This document shows, piece by piece, positions 23,075 through 30,380 of a stretch of DNA of 30,380 nt. The notes under the pieces are model-generated. The model saw only the letters and a list, made by a program, of their open reading frames with translations. It made no database searches and was not told the DNA's origin. The stretch comes from Echinostoma caproni. Taxonomy: Eukaryota > Platyhelminthes > Trematoda > Plagiorchiida > Echinostomatidae. Where the stretch lies: contig UZAN01039608.1 of NCBI GenBank assembly GCA_900618425.1, forward strand, positions 5,466 through 35,845. Direction: 5' to 3'. How positions within the stretch are numbered: the stretch's first letter is position 1; the number at the start of each line of letters is the position of its first letter. Position numbers and translations under genes: made by a program.

Positions 23075-23444
23075 GTGTCATCGCGTCTTATGCCTTCCAA
23101 GCCTTCCTGCCATGTATCTTTTTATTAACCATTCTTATATAAACGAAATGAATACTATCGGGCAGATGGTGCAACCGCCGTGCATTCCACGCACAATTCA
23201 GTCGTCACTTCACAACGCATACAAAACATTCAAAATGGCATACAAAAAAACATGTGAATCCGTTGGCAGTCGTTATCTGTGACAGAAAGCTCACCTTTGT
23301 ACCGCGTTAACTTGATTAAAACCGACTTCCATACAGTTCAATCGAGATCCGTTTGCTTCTCCTTTGAACAGAAGAGGCAAAATAAATTTGAAATTGTATT
23401 GCCATTTCGTGGAGCAGCCGCACCATCACCTTATTTGATCACTT

Positions 23445-23638
23445 GTGGCAACTAGACCATCCTCTTTGAATCACCGCATTGCATCTTATTTAGGCAATTC
23501 TTTAATTGAATGGACAAACAATATAATGTCCAATAATCCCAAATATTTTAAAAAGTCTGTGGATTATGTCAACGGACTTATTCTATATGTTACTCCACGG
23601 ACGAAATTACCCAGTAACAAATGCCCCTTTCCTTGATC
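23445..23638 (+). pseudogene. PLE reverse-transcriptase fragment
   Basis: The frame begins at GTG 23445, with a stop just upstream at 23436-23438, and ends with TGA. It encodes TRPSSLNHRIASYLGNSLIE, then NNPKYFKKSVDYVN. This matches the PLE RT region upstream of the catalytic motif A, where RPIVS..N.P...L...L is followed 25-35 residues later by I.NS.DFV..I. The first residues RPSS stand where RPIVS is expected. The catalytic motifs (FTNVP.., YVDD-type) are absent, so the fragment is truncated at both ends. A strong donor-like CAAG|GTGAGT lies just beyond at 23661-23670. Confidence 0.55.
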
Positions 23639-23670
23639 TTTTGAAAGTCCATCGGATCGACAAGGTGAGT

Positions 23671-24217
23671 TGCATCCATTCAGGTATACTGATGAATTTC
23701 CTAGGCATTCTAACTGACTAAGTTGGTTAGAGAGAGCATTTCAAAAGACTAAATCCAAATTAACGAAGGAACATTATTTTTTCATGGGGATGCATTTGCT
23801 TTGTTTGGAAGCTCATTTTTGGGGCATATTTTGATTGTCAACCTGGGAAGTGAACCTTAGTAGTTTTGCAAAACAGATGGAGTGCTCTGCAACTTGCAAC
23901 TATAGTATTTGGTGAGAATACTTTACTTTTTGTGGCATTTTATTTCGCCAAGGGCTAAACTCAAGACTGAAGTGTTTGGTTATTCCTCTAGTTTTCTTCA
24001 GTTACTGCGTGAGGAACTAACGAGTGGGTCGCTGCTTGAAGTATCATACAAAGGAAATTGCCTCAGTCCAAAAACTCAGTAACAGAAGAGATTTGACTCA
24101 GAAAGACTGGATTGCCTGAAATTTACTCAGTCGAATTCCAAACACTGGAGAAAGCACGTTAACAGGTCTGTTTCTCTTCTTACTTCTATAACGCTCTATA
24201 GCTTCTGGAATACTCAC
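23671..24217. other. Spacer, nothing recognised
   Basis: No frame or repeat of note. Confidence 0.5.
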
Positions 24218-24384
24218 TGTGATCGATAAATATTCATACACATATATTGGAGTTTACGTATTAGCGATACGTCTGTTACTATTGTATTATCGGTGGAGCA
24301 CACGATTAACAAAGAATCTGCTCCTAGAGTAAAAGTTCTCTGCCCTGCGTGGACACACATGTACTCAACGCCGAAGAAATCTGA
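24218..24384 (-). CDS. Candidate internal exon, minus strand, unassigned protein
   Basis: On the minus strand a textbook acceptor (CTCTTTTTCCCCTCAG) ends at 24385. The exon then runs 167 bases to 24218 and is followed by a consensus donor GTGAGT (24217-24212). Only one of three frames is open throughout. It begins SDFFGVEYMCVHAGQRTFTL and continues GADSLLIVCSTDNTIVTDVS. The composition is protein-like, with two Cys and alternating hydrophobics. I do not recognise the family. Neighbouring minus-strand blocks at 24667-24821 and 26038-26703 may belong to the same gene. Confidence 0.4.
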
Positions 24385-24666
24385 CTGAGGGGAAAAAGAG
24401 ATAATATGCCCGTTGATGAACAGTTGACAAAATGCTCTCACGGTTTAGGATCTCCATAGGTGCAAACGTTGGATATCGCGCCTTTTCGGCAAAACTACGA
24501 ACTCTGTAGAACTGAGGGAAGTAAGTGAGACATAATGACTATCGAGGAAATTATTTTGCTTTAGCCAAGATGAACGAAATAAATAAAACACAAGCCATTG
24601 ATGACAACGTTTTGACCCTCTTGGAAGGTCTTTCAAAATTCGTTTAATCGGTTACCCTCACATTAC

Positions 24667-24821
24667 AAGCAGTTATCATTATTAGTTTCGGTGAGATCCG
24701 TTCCATCCGTGGATCTCGTGTGATTAACATTGATGACTACTTTAAGAAGATAGTTGCCGGATACAGAAAAAAATGGTATACGAATATTCATCCCAGTGTA
24801 CCCACCATCCAAGCCATTTAA
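24667..24821 (-). CDS. Candidate exon, minus strand, beta-rich
   Basis: An acceptor-like GCATTCATTCAG precedes 24821, and a weak donor-like GTAATG begins at 24666. The open frame reads LNGLDGGYTGMNIRIPFF, then SGNYLLKVVINVN and TDLTETNNDNC. The pattern GNY.LKV..N with a later TNN is reminiscent of beta-strand segments in CARDB-like or lysyl-oxidase-type domains, but no catalytic motif is visible nearby. The family is therefore left open. If translation passed the donor it would stop at TAA 24663-24665. Confidence 0.3.
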
Positions 24822-24939
24822 CTGAATGAATGCACCATTCCCCCTCCACATAAAGAGATCCACAGTCAAAACCATGATTTTATTTCTTATTACCTCACAT
24901 GATTTTATCCGAAAATAGTTTGTCTGAAACACAAATACG

Positions 24940-25742
24940 GCAGTCTGGAATTTTTTCGAAGGCTACTGGCATGTGGAAAGTGTTAAACAAGATTAACGGA
25001 ATGCTCGTTGATACTCAGGTTTCATGCGGCTTACAGAACAAGTTTTGAACTAAATGTATGCTTCATTTCGGAATAATCGTTTATCTCAACATAAATTTTA
25101 AACTCCACAGGACAATAGAGAGATCAGTTATAGGCATCATCTATTTGACTTTTAGTCACACTATTATCAACTGAATCGAAACCTAACCTATTTACATTCG
25201 ATTTTTCTAATAAAATGAACCGAGGTAATGTAATTTGCGGTGCACTTTGAATTTTGAAAGACGCAATAAATGCTAGCACCTTTCATAATGGGAGAGATAC
25301 TGCTTCAGTTTATTCAAGGCAGAAATTTAACGCATGTATTGGTGACAAAACCACTACCATGTATTTCAATATTTCCTTGTATATTGTCACACAGTAGAAT
25401 TATTAGAGAAGTTTCAATCGTGTGCTAGTTTACAAAAGGCTTTCAGAAATACATTATATTTATAGATATATTTATAAAAAGCACACAAAATAATAACGCA
25501 ATCAAAGACAACCAGATTGATTGTAACAACAAACCGCATATGAAATGGAAGAGTGGTGTGTGACTCGCAATAGTGAGAACAAGCCACGCAATCTGTTTGC
25601 ATAGTTGAGGCAGACGATCGGTAATATTCAGAGCCTCAGACTTCCCGAGATGAAAAGTGTAGTACAATGTCGAAAATGACCTGGAATGAATGAGTTAACA
25701 TTTCATCGTTTGTTCCATAATGCAAATATCACTTTATTCAGC
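24940..25742. other. Spacer with one hydrophobic minus-strand frame
   Basis: The minus frame 25667-25443 starts with YYTFHLGKSEALNITDRLPQ and ends in a hydrophobic run that could be one membrane segment. Boundaries resembling splice sites are weak. No gene is assigned. Confidence 0.3.
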
Positions 25743-25807
25743 TAATTAAATTAATTAATTAATTAATAATAATTAATAATTAATAAATTAATTAAATTAA
25801 ATAAATA
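25743..25807. repeat. Pure A/T tract of AATT-type units
   Basis: There are 65 consecutive bases without G or C, built from TTAA, AATT and AATAAT units (for example TTAATTAATTAATTAA). It is a decayed microsatellite and may be length-polymorphic. Confidence 0.9.
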
Positions 25808-26037
25808 GAATATTTAAGTATACAAATACCGGTAATGGATCCTGTAAAAAAGCATTTGGTTGTTTATTTTCTATTGAAATTTACGTTTGGAAAGGCATTG
25901 TTTTTAATTTAGGCTAAATCGAATTCAGCTGGTGGATATTGCAATAATACGGTGTGTACGAACCAAATGAGCAAACAGACCCTTCGAAACTAATTCATCT
26001 TGAAAAGTGCATTATGCTTACTAGGAAAGATAATTGG
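25808..26037. other. Short spacer, nothing recognised
   Basis: AT-rich. No motif was seen. Confidence 0.5.
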
Positions 26038-26250
26038 CTAAGGTATGTTGGCTCTATAATCAGGAAAATGAGCGTCATCTGAATTTAACCAGATACACAC
26101 AATATCACACTTCTTGACGTACGCAGATCCTTTGGAAAACTGGGAAGTGCGTCCGAATTTGTATTTCGTAGGTGATGTACCTGGGTGATTGAAGTAGCAA
26201 CCCATCCCTTGATGATTCGTGTGATATTTTGCATTTTTCTCGATATTCAA
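26038..26250 (-). other. Exon-like open frame, minus strand, unassigned
   Basis: The minus frame includes GMGCYFNHPGTSPTKYKFGR, then FSKGSAYVKKCDIVCIWLNS. It looks more protein-like than most frames here. An acceptor-like CAATCACCCAG precedes GTACATC within it, but no clear donor follows. I assign no family. It could be an upstream exon of the candidate gene continuing at 24821 and 24384. Confidence 0.25.
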
Positions 26251-26469
26251 AACCGGCTAACTCCTTGTTCCTGTCTGATGTTGTCTTAAACGTTTATTAT
26301 AAAGCCTCTTACATATCGTTCAATCGAACAATCGAGTAAGCCTTACATATTCTGCACCGAACCATCAAACTTACACAAATTTCTTTCTGTTGAAAGGCAG
26401 GTTGTCCAGCAAGCCTAGTTTAAGGAAGTGAAAAGAGTTCAAACGAAATAAAACAAATGCACGCTGAAA

Positions 26470-26703
26470 TCAGTGGCCTTTTAAGATGGACAGCTTGAAC
26501 GGTGTCCGGAGGATACAGGGATACCAATGATTGTGATGCTTTGAGCCCAAGGTCAACACAATCTTATGATTTGATGGCTTTCCTTGAGTTGGTGCTCTTG
26601 AAAAAATATCGAAGAAAATATCTACTGATAAATTCCAGTGTTTGATTACCCAAAATACAAGATCGCAAAGGAATAGGATCCCTTCAGGTCGATACATCTG
26701 CAT
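26470..26703 (-). other. Exon-like open frame, minus strand, unassigned
   Basis: The minus frame includes YRPEGILFLCDLVFWVIKHW, then APTQGKPSNHKIVLTLGS. An acceptor-like TATTTTTTCAAG precedes APTQG, and a donor-like ATTG|GTATCC lies shortly after. The composition is plausible for coding sequence, but no domain is recognised. Confidence 0.22.
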
Positions 26704-27322
26704 GGTACTTCACAACCATTAGGTTCACGCTTTATTTGATCTAATTACGACGAATTCCTCTATGAAATATCATCATAGATATTCATCAAGCAGCCTTTTC
26801 AAATGCATTGGCAAAGTGATCGCTTGTTTTTCACATGAAGGTTTTGCTATATACCGTTCCAATTAGGAAAGAAAAGATTTTTTACTACCGTTACTATTAC
26901 TTTGTAGATTTCTTTGATCTAGGTGGAATGAACCAGAGCGTAAAGTTCGTGTATCTTGCTCAGTTTAGTAAATCAGAATCTTTTTTGGAAAGTTTCAAGA
27001 AAAAATCATCATGGCAGAATATTGGAAAATCCACTTTCACCTCTCTTCTTTTTAAGATTTGTTAATGCAATATAATTAGTTAATTTATTCATTCCTAACA
27101 GTGTATGCATGACCTGAATTTAGTGTGATTGCCCGTATCTATGCGGGACAAAATGGTACTGATCGTGTTGTGTGTGTATGTATGTTTGGGATGACGCGGT
27201 ATTTGAAACATTTATTGCCCGAGATAAACTTCGAGAGACCACAAAAAGCACACGTTAATTGTTTTTCTCCAAGTAAACGATTCATTTGACATGAATGTTA
27301 AGTTTATCTAACCCTGTAGGGC
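26704..27322. other. Spacer, nothing recognised
   Basis: A 76-codon plus frame (26835-27065) is rich in Phe, Tyr and Lys, as expected of AT-rich noise. No repeat was recognised. Confidence 0.45.
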
Positions 27323-27601
27323 GTGCGTGAGTCTGTTTGTACAAAGATACTGAAAACTATAAACGTTAGAAGTAATTGGAAACGCCATAGACCCATGACG
27401 CTAAAGGCTATAAGCGAAGGGCATGTAGTTGATTTCAGCTACCCTGTCCTCTTGAAACAAGGCCTGGAATTTTATTATAAGCGTATTACAACGGAAACAT
27501 TGTTCATTAACAAAAACCCAAATTGTGCTGATAACTCGAATGCAGCTACTATAACAAATCAGTTGCGTGACGTTGATCACCACAAGTACACAAACAAATA
27601 A
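27323..27601 (+). pseudogene. Possible PLE GIY-YIG C-terminal fragment
   Basis: The 92-codon frame contains SNWKRHRP, EGHVVDFSYPVLLKQGL, and YKRITTETLFINKNP followed by NCADN. The order H...F..P.VL...Y..R...E..FI...P.. fits the second half of PLE-type GIY-YIG nucleases, where R, E and a final P/N cluster recur. No GIY or YIG motif is present upstream in this frame. The better-supported nuclease piece follows 225 bases later, so these would be two separate insertions or a rearranged one. The assignment is by pattern only. Confidence 0.35.
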
Positions 27602-27825
27602 CACACCGAAAAGTCAAAATAACCTCAAGCACACATTCGAGATGGCTCGGCAACATTGAGAAAATCTCCTATTTAGCCATCGCAAACACACATGTAAAGT
27701 GATATGAACTATTCGTTTAGTTTATAAAAGATTGTTGTCCATGTAAAAACGCTGTTCGCGAAGACATTTTTTTTCGATATATCGCATCAGGTGGCGATGC
27801 CTAGGAAGTTCTCAACAGACGTCTA

Positions 27826-28143
27826 TCTAAAGTGATATTCAGAACGTTCCCTGCAGCTCACCCTTACATTATCATTACCCTTAATGTTCCAGCATACAAA
27901 AGATAAACTGCCTCAACAGTCCAAATCCTTCGTTTTGTATCATTTTATATGCACTGTAGTGGGAGATACATTGGACAGACGACCAGGCGATTATCAATGT
28001 GTATTGTTGAATACTGTCATACTGCCCTTTACAAAGGAAAGGTTCAGTGCATTTCTAGCTCGGTTCTCGGTCATCTCGTTGATACCAGGCGTTTTGTGAA
28101 TAATTTGGATGTATTCAAAGTATACCCCGGAGATGTGCTATAG
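27826..28143 (+). pseudogene. Frameshifted GIY-YIG domain of a second PLE lineage
   Basis: Pieces of one nuclease lie in three successive reading frames. VIFRTFPAAHP starts near 27832. KDKLPQQSKSFVLYHFIC lies in frame 2 near 27905-27955. GRYIGQTTRRLSMCIVEY follows in frame 1 from about 27961, continuing KGKVQCISSSVLGHLVDT. At least two frameshifts separate them. YIGQTTRRL with a later SSVL.HLVDT is the form of GIY-YIG endonuclease found in PLE-type proteins of flukes. It is clearly distinct from the copy at 17.1 kb. No RT segment is seen upstream, and the frame ends at TAG/TAA after 28139. Confidence 0.7.
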
Positions 28144-28592
28144 TAATAAGAAGTCATCTTTTAACTACTACGTGGTGAGTACAATTCGCATTTTAAATTC
28201 GATCTATGCGTGTAAAATAAGCCTTTCCAGACGTTGTTCCCTTGCCTGGACAGCGGATTGATGGTGTCTAAAACTGCACAGACACCTAATCAGTATCATT
28301 TATCACAATCTTAACAGTCCTTTATTTTTATATTTTTTTCTCTCCAATGTAACTGCTTGATTACGTCAAAAGTTATACATGACAATTTCTGGTTTATCTT
28401 ACATGAGAACACAATATAGGCGAACGTATTTTCGGTGAGTTCGTTTTCAAGCCTTTACAATCATATTCATATAAAACAAACACCTGTTTAGTAATGAGCC
28501 CGAGAGAACTCAAAAATGTTACGCTATTTGCATTACGTAACCAAAATTCGCTGTTAATTCATGATCATGTGAACAAGCGATTTTATCTTCAT
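28144..28592. other. Spacer with a possible LINE-tail trace
   Basis: At 28364-28377 TCAAAAGTTATACA repeats exactly the 14 bases found in the LINE tail of copy 1 (258-271), preceded by a T-rich stretch. It may be a third, badly decayed tail, or chance. Confidence 0.25.
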
Positions 28593-28735
28593 TTGGGATG
28601 GAGAGTTTGAGAGCTTGGATAGGTTTTTGTAATACGCACAGCTCCGGCTTCATGAGTCGGATGATAATCGCCTCTACTGTCGCTAATGTCCGAACCTGTC
28701 ATACACTCCAGGGGTGTGGTGAGACTCAAGGACGT
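28593..28735. repeat. Dispersed repeat, copy A
   Basis: It begins at GGGATGGAG and aligns in the same orientation with 30129-30266: GGTTTTTGTAATACGCACAG against CGTTTTTATGCACAG, then AATCGCCTCTACTGTCGCTA against TATCGCCTCAGCGGTAGCTA. Identity over the best 38 bases is about 63 percent by eye. A 60-codon frame covers it, but the second copy does not share that frame. Family and orientation are unknown. Confidence 0.55.
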
Positions 28736-29242
28736 AACTTCGTCTCGTTCTCTCTTATTAGCTCACAACTTTCATTTTAATCACTCCATCTCTCGACCGT
28801 TATTTCAGTTGACCTTTGTGTTCTTGGCCCGTCCACTACTCTTGAATTGAGTACCGCTAACCATGTCACGTTCGCCTGTTCCGTTTACTGGCCTTAGTCA
28901 TCGTTATAAACCGACTTGTAATCGGTCAATGAGAAATCAGTTCTATGATCGCCATATTTATGTCACCACCTGATGCGCTATGTCGAAAAGAAATTTCTAC
29001 GAAAACACGGTTTTCTACACTGATCATGGGAATATTTTACGTATTCCTTACATGACTTCAACATGCCAGTCCTAACACATTTGGTTGGTATCACCGTATA
29101 ACTTATTCTTCTTAAAAACCACTGTACAAATGCACCGACTCTAATTAGACTCCAACCAGTGCTTGGCTGATAATCCGACGTGCTCATCCCTAGAGCCATC
29201 TGCACTGGCTGTCAGCAGCTTATGACCCAACAACACTACTGA
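28736..29242. other. Moderately GC-richer stretch beside repeat copy A
   Basis: It may be a continuation of the repeat. It holds a 75-codon minus frame (28978-29205) without motifs. Confidence 0.35.
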
Positions 29243-29443
29243 ATAGAACGTCAAGCCGATATCGTCGTGTTAAGTGAACACATTTTACTGGATAATGCCA
29301 GATTCGCTAAATCAGTTCTCGGTAAGAAACCATTGGGAGTTCTCACCTCACCGGGTTTAAAGCCCAGTGGATTCGAGTGGATTGCATTGTTTAGGATTCT
29401 TCACAGGGACAGCAATTACAGTTTCTCGTCAATGAAACATTAA
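29243..29443 (+). other. Short exon-like open frame without ATG start
   Basis: After a TGA at 29240-29242 the frame reads IERQADIVVLSEHILLDN, then KKPLGVLTSPGLKPSG, to TAA. A good donor-like CTCG|GTAAGA lies near 29320. The composition is protein-like, but I recognise no family. Confidence 0.2.
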
Positions 29444-30022
29444 TTCGGCATGGAAATAAAAATTCAAAGACTGATTTTCTTCTTTCTAAATCAAGGGAAA
29501 TTAAAATCCATTCATGACGTACGCACAGTAATCCAAAAATGGTGGGTATTTGATGTATCTCGATCACTAAATGGATTTTCTTATTCATACAAAATTCCCC
29601 GTCATCATTTTACACTATCCTCAGGAATGCATAATTAAAAATACCCTTGTGATTTGTGAACCACGGTGCCGTTGAACTTCAGTTCGAAAAATAAACATCT
29701 AAAGTAAAATCACACGATATAAGTGCGGAAAAAGAATGTGATTGCACACGGTGTAAAATGCAATACTTTGAAATCTGGTGAACATCAAATGAATATTTTA
29801 TCAAGTCTAACATCTTTGTCATTTACTGGAAAACTTATAAAATGCTCCTTCGTTTGCTGGGCAATTCTTAAAGTTGTTTGTTTTTTTTGTTTGTTTGCTG
29901 AGGCATACAGCCGATCAGAACACAGGTCCAAAGACGAATGAATCATAATCGTACCTGTACGGATCATATAAGGATTTGTTTTTAGTGGGGACACATTTTC
30001 ACGCTGGGTCGAAAGGTCATTT
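29444..30022. other. Spacer, nothing recognised
   Basis: AT-rich, with short chance frames on both strands and no motif. Confidence 0.45.
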
Positions 30023-30048
30023 GGGATGGTGAGAGGGGAGGGGAGGGG
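30023..30048 (+). other. G-run cluster, potential G-quadruplex
   Basis: GGG (30023-30025) is followed nine bases later by three GGGG runs (30035-30038, 30040-30043, 30045-30048) separated by single A. This fits a loose four-run quadruplex pattern with one long loop. Confidence 0.5.
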
Positions 30049-30128
30049 TAAGCCCTATGTCTCTGTGTTCGGGTGAGACTAATTGTGATTGGAGTGTTGG
30101 TGGTGCTTGTGATGTTGATGATTAATCT

Positions 30129-30266
30129 GGGACCAGGGTAAGTTAATTGCTTAGACCAGTCGTTTTTATGCACAGTTCTGGTGCGAGGAGGCGAATGCCT
30201 ATCGCCTCAGCGGTAGCTAGTGTGTGTAAGCGCTCTGTTTTAGAGGGATTGGGGGGAGGCACACGA
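30129..30266. repeat. Dispersed repeat, copy B
   Basis: It begins at GGGACCAGG and aligns with copy A at 28593-28735 in the same orientation. Unlike copy A it is followed by a GGGGGGAGG run. It contains GAGGCGAATGCCTATCGCCTC, an 8-base near-palindrome arm pair (GAGGCGA/TCGCCTC at 30187-30208) that could fold. Confidence 0.55.
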
Positions 30267-30380
30267 CAGATTAAGCAAAACTAGCAAAACTTCAACGCAG
30301 TTTAACATCGGGCAACCCATAGTCAAATTTTCCATTCCTACCGGAACGCTATTTGCATAACCTTTCAGATATGAAAGTAA

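Noticed and set aside
29340..29390. GGGTTTAAAGCCC with a following ATTCGAG, reminiscent of tRNA arms
   Set aside because: No cloverleaf can be drawn around it. Only a local near-palindrome is present.

Overview
The window looks like non-coding, repeat-rich DNA from an invertebrate animal, sequenced as a draft assembly. It is AT-rich, nearly every open frame is shorter than 100 codons, there is no operon-like packing, and there is a 944-base N gap plus two isolated Ns. The recognisable content is retroelement debris: Penelope-like elements (PLEs) of at least two GIY-YIG types, and 3' ends of a non-LTR (LINE) family ending in an A-rich tail. Fragments of these types are familiar to me from digenean flukes. 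A trematode flatworm is therefore the best guess, but it rests on recalled family resemblance and not on a diagnostic gene.

Layout. 1-305: 3' end of a LINE, with the last codons and the 3' tail. 306-11218: mostly featureless, with an alternating purine/pyrimidine patch near 2.6-2.8 kb and a small hairpin near 9.03 kb. 11219-11755: two tandem splice-donor-like sites, then an unassigned 147-codon open frame. 12120-12505: a second copy of the same LINE 3' end. 13645-14196: a long minus-strand frame broken by one stop, unassigned. 16631-17815: the best-defined element, an internally deleted PLE. It has long terminal repeats in inverted orientation, a GIY-YIG endonuclease reading frame with one nonsense codon, a degenerate hammerhead-like motif in each arm, and a 14-bp imperfect target-site duplication. 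18447-19390: assembly gap, with the C-terminal tail of another PLE-type protein on its right edge. 23445-23638: a PLE reverse-transcriptase fragment. 24218-26703: several minus-strand exon-like blocks, one with good splice signals on both sides. 27323-28143: two more degraded PLE-type pieces, one clearly a GIY-YIG domain of a second lineage. 28593-28735 and 30129-30266: two diverged copies of an unidentified dispersed repeat.

No intact host gene, tRNA, rRNA, CRISPR array or bacterial operon could be supported. The PLE remnants show how such an element is built (arms, ribozyme-like core, connector, endonuclease), but every copy seen is dead by deletion, stop codon or frameshift. The window reads as intergenic or large-intron sequence that has collected PLE and LINE insertions, possibly containing exons of an unassigned minus-strand gene around 24-27 kb.
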